From the NCBI GenBank assembly GCA_018826025.1, contig JAHKAK010000057.1, positions 1 to 5,198 on the forward strand: DNA of 5,198 nt, in the 5' to 3' direction. The stretch comes from Patescibacteria group bacterium (lineage in GTDB: Bacteria; Patescibacteriota; Minisyncoccia; Portnoybacterales; GWB1-42-6). The notes beneath the pieces were generated by a model that worked only from the letters and a program-made list of their open reading frames with translations, did no database searches and was not told the DNA's origin. Below, in pieces: positions 1-3,961 of this stretch. The translations under genes and the position numbers were made by a program. Numbering within the stretch: the stretch's first letter is position 1; each line of letters opens with the position of its first letter.

Positions 1-54
1 GAGCAAGCGAAGCGCGTCGAAGGGTTAACTCTTATCCAGCCCTCGACTTCGCTC
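1..54. repeat. Imperfect palindromic repeat, left side possibly cut by window edge
   Basis: The left arm (1-24) reads GAGC..GCGAAG..GTCGA.GGG and the right arm (40-54) reads CCCTCGACTTCGCTC. The right arm's reverse complement matches the left arm apart from two short insertions and one extra base. The loop is about 15 nt. It lies just upstream of the glycosyltransferase start and ends about 16 bp before it. Repeats built on the phrase CTTCGACTTCGCTCAGG are common between genes in many environmental bacteria (general knowledge). It could act as the terminator of an upstream gene outside the window, but there is no long T-run after it, only the A-rich stretch 60-67. Confidence 0.55.
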
Positions 55-70
55 AGGCAATAAAAAACTA

Positions 71-1081
71 ATGCGTATTTGCCTTTATCTTGAATTTTAT
101 CACTTCTTAAACGGTTTTCTCTATAAAGAAATCGGCACCGGCCTTTTATCGTCGTATGAAAACCAAAAAAAGGCGCTCGCCTCCCTCAATATAACCTTCA
201 CGGAAAAATGGGACTCATCCTGTGATATTTTACAGATAAACACGCCTTGGTTAAAATCGCTCTGGCTCATTAAAAAAGCCAAACGGCAAGGTAAAAAAGT
301 AATCATCTGGTCGCACGTCACGGTAGAAGATTTTATCCAGGTTTTCCGCTTTAATAAATTCATTGCGCCTTTGATGAAAAAATACTTAATCTACGCTTAT
401 GGCTTGGCGGATTTGGTTTTTTGCCCGAGCGCCTATACTAAATCGTTGCTCACGGCCTACGGCTTACCAACCGCCAAACTGGTGGTGCAGTCCAACGGCG
501 TTGATACCAGCTTTATTTTTCCTGACTTGACCGGCCGTAACGCGTATCGCCAGAAATACAATCTAAACCAGTTAACCATTGGCACGGTGGGACTTGTTAT
601 CCCCCGCAAGGGCACCGCTACTTTTTTAACGCTGGCCAAGCAATGCCCGCAATATCAATTTATTTGGTTTGGCAAAATTTACAATGCGCTACTGGCTAAA
701 CCCTTGCCTAAAAATTTACCCAAAAACGTAACTTTCACCGGCTACGTTCAAGACGTTAACGCCGCTTTTAACGCTATTGATATTTTTATTTTCCCCTCTT
801 TTGAGGAGAATCAAGGCATGGTCCTGCTGGAAGCGGCTGCTATTGGCCTGCCAATTTTAGTTCGTGATATCCCAGCTTACAATCCCTGGCTGAAAGATGG
901 CCTCAATTGCCTCAAAGCCAAAAAAGAAGAAGAATTCAAAACATGTTTGGAACAAATAATAAATGACGAGGCTCTGCGCCAGCAACTTGGCGAGGGCGCC
1001 AAGTCGCTGGCGCAACAAGAAGACATCCGAGCCCTCAATCAAAAATTGCTGGAGAGATATCAAAAGTTGCTAACAAAATAA
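71..1081 (+). CDS. Glycosyltransferase, GT-B fold, family 4-like
   Basis: A 336-residue retaining-type glycosyltransferase that probably moves a sugar from a nucleotide-sugar donor onto a glycan or lipid acceptor at the cytoplasmic side of the membrane; donor and acceptor cannot be read from sequence. The N-terminal acceptor domain (about 1-150) opens with the beta strand MRICLYLEF and carries H82 in SHVT and the SNGVD motif (141-145) typical of the family hinge. The C-terminal Rossmann domain (about 168-336) has GLVIPRKG (174-181; R179/K180 expected to contact donor phosphates), GYVQDVNAAFNAIDIFIFPS (224-243), and an EX7E motif E246-E254 within EENQGMVLLEA. Length is slightly short for the family but both lobes are present. 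ATG at 71 has no clear Shine-Dalgarno, yet it places the first strand correctly. It is a lone gene converging on the 1291-1923 gene. No signal peptide or TM helix is seen. The class is certain, the specific role is not. Confidence 0.9.
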   Translation: MRICLYLEFYHFLNGFLYKEIGTGLLSSYENQKKALASLNITFTEKWDSSCDILQINTPWLKSLWLIKKAKRQGKKVIIWSHVTVEDFIQVFRFNKFIAPLMKKYLIYAYGLADLVFCPSAYTKSLLTAYGLPTAKLVVQSNGVDTSFIFPDLTGRNAYRQKYNLNQLTIGTVGLVIPRKGTATFLTLAKQCPQYQFIWFGKIYNALLAKPLPKNLPKNVTFTGYVQDVNAAFNAIDIFIFPSFEENQGMVLLEAAAIGLPILVRDIPAYNPWLKDGLNCLKAKKEEEFKTCLEQIINDEALRQQLGEGAKSLAQQEDIRALNQKLLERYQKLLTK

Positions 1082-1097
1082 AATATTCCTATCGAAT

Positions 1098-1214
1098 CGT
1101 CATTGCGAGCGAGACCGTAGGGCGAGTGTGGCAATCCCGCCATATTGCCGCCGTCCACGGGATTACTTCGATGCATCGCCTTGCTTGAGCGGGGCGGTGC
1201 ATCGAAGCAACGAC
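1098..1214. repeat. Palindromic intergenic repeat (CATTGCGAGC type)
   Basis: The outer arms are CGTCATTGCGAGC at 1098 and GCAACGAC ending at 1214 (one mismatch when paired). A middle pair is GCAATCCCG (about 1131-1139) with CGGGATTAC (1158-1166), one mismatch. On the right half sits a further strong hairpin: 1166-1180 (CTTCGATGCATCGCC) pairs with 1193-1207 (GGCGGTGCATCGAAG), 14 of 15 positions. The phrase CATTGCGAGCGA...GGCAATCCC...GGGATTGCTTCG belongs to a very widespread intergenic repeat type (general knowledge). It lies immediately after the glycosyltransferase stop and before the shared terminator, so it is probably a passive or 3'-end-stabilising element. Confidence 0.65.
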
Positions 1215-1235
1215 AAATAAATATAAGTTTTATTT

Positions 1236-1275
1236 CCAAAATTAAAACCCCCGCCTTCCGCGAGGGTTGTTTTTA
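1236..1275. terminator. Bidirectional intrinsic terminator between convergent genes
   Basis: The hairpin is 1246-1254 (AACCCCCGC), loop CTTCC, and 1260-1268 (GCGAGGGTT). On the + strand it has one C-A mismatch and is followed by TGTTTTT, serving the glycosyltransferase. Read on the - strand the same position becomes a G-U wobble, so the stem is fully paired, and it is followed by TTTTAATTTT. It therefore looks best tuned to the - strand gene that stops at 1291, while also able to end the + transcript. Confidence 0.75.
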
Positions 1276-1290
1276 TTGTACGGAACAAAT

Positions 1291-1923
1291 TCATGCTATC
1301 TTAATGATAACGATAGCCCAAATAACAAAAAGCTCTACTAATGTGAGAAATAAGAATTTCGGCGAGCCTCCTTTCTGGATTACAACCGCCTGAACATTTT
1401 GTATTATTACGAAAACTGACAATAAAACGCTTGCCCACCAAACTACCATCATGTCGGGCATCGGCGTAAAAATACAAAGAAGGACTATCGCCACTTGTAC
1501 CGCCATGAACCAGAAATGCACCCAAAGATTGGTGCGCTCCATTCCGATATTCCAATTCCAATCAATGAAAACATGGCCGAGGTTTTCATCGTGCCCCCAC
1601 CAAGCGCGATGAAAAATAGCGCTGACTGCTATACCGACGATAAAACATACAAAGTACTTCCATTGCCAACCCGAGATTAACCACAAGTACGGTACGACCA
1701 GCGCGTTGATTATTGGAAAAATGAATAAATCGCCAATGCTCACTGTCCAGTTGTTCAGAAAGCTCATCGGCAAATGCTGCCAATGATATCGGCCATGAAA
1801 ATTGACCGCTACATTGCGATTCTGTAATTGCCGCAAAGAGAATGTCCCCTCTTTAAAGGACAAAATTGCCTGCGCCAGCCAAGACGCGATCGTCACCACA
1901 AACGCAATCATCCATGATTCCAT
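1291..1923 (-). CDS. His/Trp-rich multi-pass membrane protein, function unknown
   Basis: I do not recognise this 210-residue protein. About six hydrophobic segments are visible: roughly 5-22, 62-83, 89-105, 133-152, 158-178 and 190-209. What stands out is a set of histidines and tryptophans in the loops and helix ends: NFHGRYHWQH (H43, H47, H50), then FHRAWWGHDENLGHVFIDWNW (residues 104-124: H105, H111, D112, H117, D121), plus H136. Such clusters can bind metal or haem in membrane enzymes, but no known motif is matched, so this is only a possibility. The start ATG at 1923 is supported by AAAGGAG seven bases upstream and by a promoter about 65 bp further up. It stops just before a good terminator, so it is transcribed alone. 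No frameshift or truncation is seen. Confidence 0.8.
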   Translation of the reverse strand: MESWMIAFVVTIASWLAQAILSFKEGTFSLRQLQNRNVAVNFHGRYHWQHLPMSFLNNWTVSIGDLFIFPIINALVVPYLWLISGWQWKYFVCFIVGIAVSAIFHRAWWGHDENLGHVFIDWNWNIGMERTNLWVHFWFMAVQVAIVLLCIFTPMPDMMVVWWASVLLSVFVIIQNVQAVVIQKGGSPKFLFLTLVELFVIWAIVIIKIA

Positions 1924-1930
1924 AACCCAT

Positions 1931-1937
1931 CTCCTTT
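1931..1937 (-). promoter_or_regulatory. Shine-Dalgarno for the 1291-1923 gene
   Basis: AAAGGAG on the - strand, seven bases before ATG 1923. It fixes that start and matches a standard anti-SD. Confidence 0.8.
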
Positions 1938-1950
1938 CGCTAAAGTATGT

Positions 1951-1990
1951 TTGATTTTATAAAAACTATCCTTAAACGCTTGATTTTATA
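1951..1990 (-). promoter_or_regulatory. 11-bp direct repeat in promoter/leader, possible operator
   Basis: TTGATTTTATA (+ strand) occurs exactly at 1951-1961 and again at 1980-1990, 29 bp apart. The upstream copy touches the -10 box and covers the expected transcription start; the other lies in the leader. This placement would suit a repressor or an RNA-level control site, but the motif is AT-rich and could be chance. Confidence 0.35.
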
Positions 1991-2018
1991 AGATACCACC
2001 GGGTGCGATTTATGTCAA
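1990..2018 (-). promoter_or_regulatory. Sigma-70-like promoter for the 1291-1923 gene
   Basis: On the - strand: perfect -35 TTGACA (2013-2018), a 17-bp spacer, and -10 TATCTT (1990-1995, 4 of 6) preceded by TGG, which makes an extended -10. Predicted start of transcription is near 1983, giving a leader of about 60 nt. This is the clearest promoter in the window. Confidence 0.7.
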
Positions 2019-2036
2019 TCTTTTCTCCCAGGATTT

Positions 2037-2071
2037 ACTCCTCCTCTTAATCTAAGAGGAGGGTAGGAGGA
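2037..2071. repeat. Inverted repeat CTCCTCTTA / TAAGAGGAG
   Basis: 2041-2049 pairs perfectly with 2053-2061 around a 3-nt centre, extended by C2040-G2062. A second flanking copy of the GGAGGAG phrase (2066-2072) can pair with ACTCCTCC (2037-2044) as an alternative. There is no T-run, so it is not a classical terminator. It is the first of a row of palindromes in 2037-2336. Confidence 0.6.
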
Positions 2072-2073
2072 GT

Positions 2074-2136
2074 TATAATCGGCCGCGAGGGAAAAATGAA
2101 AGTTTATTTTCATTTTGACCGAGCGAACCGATTATA
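2074..2136. repeat. Nested AT-rich inverted repeat
   Basis: The outer arms TATAATCGG (2074-2082) and CCGATTATA (2128-2136) are perfect complements. Inside, AAAATGAAA (2093-2101) and TTTCATTTT (2108-2116) form a perfect 9-bp hairpin with loop GTTTAT. The remaining internal bases do not pair well, giving a two-stage stem. No coding potential was seen. Confidence 0.55.
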
Positions 2137-2169
2137 TTAGAACAATTATAATTTTGTATTCATAACTCA

Positions 2170-2270
2170 CCCCGTAAAGGGGCGTGCCAGTAAAGCCCAG
2201 CGGGCCACGGCGTAAAGCCGCGTTGCGGCCACGCTGCTCTACGCGGGCCTTTACTGGGGCCCCCACGGGG
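2170..2270. repeat. Large GC-rich nested palindrome, about 100 bp
   Basis: Three successive arm pairs are in register: CCCCGT (2170-2175) with ACGGGG (2265-2270); GGGGC (2179-2183) with GCCCC (2259-2263); CCAGTAAAGCCC (2187-2198) with GGGCCTTTACTGG (2245-2257, one bulged base). The centre (2199-2244) is GC-rich and repeats the phrase GTAAAGCC in modified form. Either strand would fold into a long stem. No open frame of note crosses it. It could be a non-autonomous mobile palindrome or a folding RNA segment. Confidence 0.6.
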
Positions 2271-2282
2271 CTACAACCCTCC

Positions 2283-2336
2283 CTTCCTTCGCCTACGGCT
2301 TCGGAAGAGCTCGCCCTCTCTTAACTTAAGAGAGGG
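2283..2336. repeat. Two adjacent palindromes downstream of the PAP2-like gene
   Basis: The first, 2283-2307, has CTTCC and GGAAG arms plus an inner GCC/GGC pair separated by a small internal loop. The second, 2314-2336, is a perfect 11-bp inverted repeat CCCTCTCTTAA / TTAAGAGAGGG around one central base. It resembles the 2041-2061 repeat in layout (pyrimidine arm, TTAA centre). It may stabilise or end the - strand transcript of the 2396-3052 gene, although no T-run follows in that direction. Confidence 0.6.
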
Positions 2337-2412
2337 AAACATACACTTCCTGATCATCCGCGTAGATCAGCGTGCCAATCCGCCTATCCGCGGTATTAAA
2401 AACTCGGCTTGG
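2326..2412 (-). pseudogene. Possible orphan coding tail (28 codons, no start)
   Basis: On the - strand, a frame overlapping the last 17 bases of the PAP2-like gene runs open from a TGA to the TAA at 2326-2328 and reads ...RIGTLIYADDQEVYVSLS. Its composition is protein-like, it lacks any start, and its stop codon lies inside the 2314-2336 palindrome. It could be the remnant of a lost gene's 3' end, or a former extension of the PAP2-like protein lost by frameshift, or plain chance. I cannot name a family. Confidence 0.22.
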
Positions 2413-3052
2413 TCAGTTTAAATCTTTCCACAAAAAGCCAATCTTTAGCAAAAAATAATTTCGCTATGTCCATAACGCCATAGGTAATAAAATAAGCCGC
2501 GAAAACATCAATTGAATAATGAAAGTGGCCCAGCAAAACCACGACGCCAAAAACAATGGAAATCAAAATAAAAGCGTATCTGACGATTTTATCGCGCCAA
2601 AAGATCAAGGCCATCAAAAACGGCATCCCAACATGTCCCGAGAAAAAAAGATCCCCGCCAAAAGTAATCCAGCGAATCGGGTTGTCCGTTGGCAGCGGAA
2701 TTCCCTCCGGAATTATTCCCAAGTGCGTGACCGCCATAAACAGCGAGCGCGTTAAAACAAAAAGCGCCACGGTTTTGGCGACAAAGGGAAAGTATTCGGG
2801 CCGGCGCGCGACCAAAAATAAAATACCAGCTAAAAGCGCGATTGCGCCGTAAATAAAAAATCCGTCTATGTCAAAGACCGGCAGCTTATCCAGAAAAAAA
2901 TCCGTCACCGCGTTGCTGGCCAGGCGCGTGGCGTAGAGCCCGGCAAAATAATTGACGAAAAAACTTATGCCCAAAAAAACCAGCCCCAGGGCCGATGAGA
3001 TAAGGTATTTTTTATCCGAAAAAAGTATTTTTAATTTATCCTTAAAGCTCAT
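2396..3052 (-). CDS. PAP2_C / sphingomyelin-synthase-like membrane phosphatase or phosphotransferase
   Basis: A 218-residue integral membrane protein with about six helices (roughly 17-38, 65-82, 90-109, 139-152, 157-175, 181-198). Two motifs define it: GGDLFFSGH (132-140) and HFHYSIDVFAAY (176-187). They match the D3 (GD..xSGH) and D4 (HY[ST]xDV) signatures of the sphingomyelin synthase-like branch of the PAP2 superfamily, giving a putative catalytic triad H140, H178 and D182. Family members cleave or transfer phosphate or phospho-headgroups on lipid substrates through a phospho-histidine intermediate. The bacterial substrate is unknown; a lipid or isoprenoid phosphate is a reasonable inference. 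ATG 3052 is the first start in frame; no Shine-Dalgarno precedes it, and a TATAAT box 27-32 bp upstream suggests a very short leader. It is a single gene between repeat-rich spacers. Confidence 0.85.
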   Translation of the reverse strand: MSFKDKLKILFSDKKYLISSALGLVFLGISFFVNYFAGLYATRLASNAVTDFFLDKLPVFDIDGFFIYGAIALLAGILFLVARRPEYFPFVAKTVALFVLTRSLFMAVTHLGIIPEGIPLPTDNPIRWITFGGDLFFSGHVGMPFLMALIFWRDKIVRYAFILISIVFGVVVLLGHFHYSIDVFAAYFITYGVMDIAKLFFAKDWLFVERFKLTKPSF

Positions 3053-3078
3053 TCTGATGAAAATAGGCTCTTCGCATA

Positions 3079-3084
3079 ATTATA
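3079..3084 (-). promoter_or_regulatory. Candidate -10 box for the PAP2-like gene
   Basis: A perfect TATAAT on the - strand, with an expected transcript start about 20 nt before ATG 3052. No recognisable -35 is found at 16-18 bp. The short leader without Shine-Dalgarno is consistent with near-leaderless translation, but the box alone is weak evidence. Confidence 0.4.
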
Positions 3085-3135
3085 CTACCCTGCCGCAGAA
3101 ATCGGCGGGGATTTCCCAAGCCGACTCCCTTGGTT

Positions 3136-3230
3136 GTCATTCTGAACGGAGCCCCGTCAAGGCGGGGCGCAGTGAAGAATCTTGTTCTTTAGATTCTTCG
3201 CCCCTCAACAAGCTCGGGGCTCAGAATGAC
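3136..3230. repeat. 95-bp palindromic element (GTCATTCTGA ... TCAGAATGAC)
   Basis: The ends are perfect 10-bp inverted repeats, GTCATTCTGA (3136-3145) and TCAGAATGAC (3221-3230). The inner arms GAAGAATCT (3174-3182) and AGATTCTTC (3191-3199) form a perfect hairpin with an 8-nt loop. Between them, each arm holds a G/C block (GCCCCG..CGGGGC on the left, GCCCC..GGGGC on the right) that can also fold locally. The phrase CATTCTGA..GAAGAATCT is a well-known kind of intergenic repeat shared by many unrelated bacteria (general knowledge), so this is probably a non-autonomous mobile palindrome. Confidence 0.75.
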
Positions 3231-3271
3231 CCCGCGCGCGGAGGCGCAGGGAGATTACTTTATATTATAAT

Positions 3272-3382
3272 CTATCTCACCGCTGGTTGACCATCCTGCC
3301 CAAGCTGAATGGATTTGGCGACAAAGCTGCCGTCCGAGTTGGCCGCGCTGCTGGCAACTGTTAACTATATCCTTTCTTTCAT
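3272..3382 (-). pseudogene. Probable gene remnant: start region joined to a DUF5666-like C-terminal tail
   Basis: On the - strand, the frame ending at TAG 3272-3274 reads LTVASSAANSDGSFVAK followed by SIQLGQDGQPAVR. The phrase NSDGS.VAKSIQ strongly recalls the last strand of DUF5666-type beta-rich repeat domains, which are common in Patescibacteria secreted proteins (family resemblance from memory). Only 30 codons remain, and no start lies in the open part. Directly upstream, in the same frame, are an in-frame TAG (3365-3367), ATG 3380-3382, an AAAGG purine run and a TATAAT box (3381-3386). This suggests that the front control region was fused to the end of the gene by an internal deletion. 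Alternatively the 30 codons are chance. Confidence 0.4.
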
Positions 3383-3398
3383 TATATTACACTCGCCG

Positions 3399-3429
3399 GA
3401 AAAAAAGAAAGCCGGGGAATAACCGGCCT
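3399..3429 (-). terminator. Intrinsic terminator, - strand
   Basis: Read on the - strand: AGGCCGG (3429-3423), a 7-nt loop, CCGGCTT (3415-3409), one G-U pair, then TTCTTTTTTT. This is a textbook form. No gene upstream on the - strand uses it: the next one (3962-4987) already has its own terminator at 3925-3949. It therefore points to a transcript, coding or not, arising between about 3430 and 3920. Confidence 0.7.
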
Positions 3430-3577
3430 CAATTGAACGTAAAACAGAAAAATCAGGCCTTAATTTCGGCGTCTTCTAAAAATTACGGAAAAAACACTGG
3501 TTTTTTCTTTATTCGCCGTTTTCCCGAATAAAACCGCTTGCTTGCCTCTGATGAATTAGACCAAACCCTACGATACG

Positions 3578-3651
3578 ACATTCTCACATTCTCCCTCCTT
3601 CGTCCCGCCACGGCGGGACTACGGATGGGCAAGGCAAGAATGTTAGAATGT
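3578..3651. repeat. Composite inverted repeat enclosing a GTCCCGCC hairpin
   Basis: The outer arms are ACATTCTCACATTCT (3578-3592) and AGAATGTTAGAATGT (3637-3651), with one mismatch. Each arm is itself a tandem of ACATTCT-like units. The inner hairpin 3602-3619 (GTCCCGCC / GGCGGGAC) extends outwards as TCCTTC / TACGGA with mismatches. The inner block looks like a separate GC-rich palindromic unit sitting inside an AT-rich one. Confidence 0.6.
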
Positions 3652-3678
3652 TTATTTTAAGCCTTCAAATTAAGCAAC

Positions 3679-3720
3679 AATCTAACGGCTCAACCCGGGT
3701 TGAGCCGTTAGATTTTCTCG
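3679..3720 (+). terminator. 36-bp perfect palindrome followed by TTTT, terminator-like on + strand
   Basis: 3679-3696 is the exact reverse complement of 3697-3714 (AATCTAACGGCTCAACCC and its partner). On the + strand it is followed by TTCTC after the TT that ends the stem, so a short U-tract; on the - strand there is no T-run. It could end an unseen + transcript, be a dimeric protein-binding site, or be a mobile palindrome. Confidence 0.45.
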
Positions 3721-3738
3721 TCAGGCAACTGGCGGAAG

Positions 3739-3879
3739 CCAGACTTTAGCGGATTTTAATACACTACATCCTTACAAACTCCAGTTTGTTGGTATGTTAT
3801 TGGTACATCAATGACCTAATCCATTCCCGCCCAAGGATGGCAAGCCAGCGACTTGCTAAAACCAGACTTCAGCGGATTT
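3739..3879. repeat. 18-bp direct repeat pair CCAGACTTYAGCGGATTT
   Basis: Copies lie at 3739-3756 and 3862-3879, differing only at one T/C position. Each is preceded by a short hairpin (CTGGC-GGAA-GCCAG before the first; GGCAAG..CTTGCT at about 3839-3857 before the second). The two copies bracket 105 bp with no gene. They may be relics of a duplicated repeat unit or paired ends of a small element. Confidence 0.5.
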
Positions 3880-3918
3880 CAAAGAGCTAACGCTAATGGT
3901 TATCATATAATTGAGATA

Positions 3919-3958
3919 AGAAAAAACCCCGACAATTAAGGCCGGGGTTCATTTTTTT
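3919..3958. terminator. Bidirectional terminator after the zinc-ribbon/TPR gene
   Basis: The stem AACCCCG (3925-3931) and CGGGGTT (3943-3949) has an 11-nt loop. On the - strand it follows the TAG stop at 3962-3964 within about 12 bp and runs into TTTTTTCTT, an ideal terminator for that gene. On the + strand it is followed by CATTTTTTT and could also stop a transcript entering from the left. Confidence 0.8.
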
Positions 3959-3961
3959 GGA

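Larger units (their letters stand above)
3430..3924. other. Gene-free spacer with many hairpins; possible structured RNA
   Basis: No convincing open frame exists on either strand. Hairpins include GAAAAAAC/GTTTTTTC near 3488-3508; TTATTCG/CGAATAA around 3510-3535; arms 3578-3592 and 3637-3651 (14 of 15 paired) enclosing the GTCCCGCC/GGCGGGAC hairpin at 3602-3619; the 36-bp palindrome at 3679-3714; CTGGC-GGAA-GCCAG near 3729-3742; and ACAAAC/GTTTGT near 3774-3789. I searched by eye for RNase P, tmRNA and SRP RNA signatures and saw none. Confidence 0.4.

Noticed and set aside
1145..1393. 82-codon + strand open frame after the glycosyltransferase
   Set aside because: It runs through the 1098-1214 palindrome, the terminator and the end of the - strand gene; no Shine-Dalgarno and no protein-like pattern.
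2170..2336. CRISPR array
   Set aside because: Repeats here are inverted and different from one another; there are no equal direct repeats with regular unique spacers.
2350..2400. Reverse-transcriptase YADD motif in the stub LIYADDQEVY
   Set aside because: Four residues in a 28-codon fragment with no other reverse-transcriptase motif around; most likely coincidence.
2519..2852. Two + strand frames of 78 and 98 codons
   Set aside because: They lie wholly antisense to the PAP2-like gene, whose motifs are clear, and are rich in K/R/S/P as expected from antisense of a membrane protein.
2952..3290. 112-codon + strand frame
   Set aside because: Half is antisense to the PAP2-like gene and the rest is translation of the 95-bp palindromic repeat (HSERS..RSEE), a common false call.
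3365..3367. Recoded TAG (alternative genetic code) joining MKERI to the DUF5666-like tail
   Set aside because: Known recoding in Patescibacteria concerns UGA, not UAG, and the intact genes here end in TAA, TGA and TAG normally.
3430..3924. RNase P RNA, tmRNA or SRP RNA
   Set aside because: Conserved core sequences of these RNAs were not seen on either strand, though a divergent form cannot be excluded by eye.
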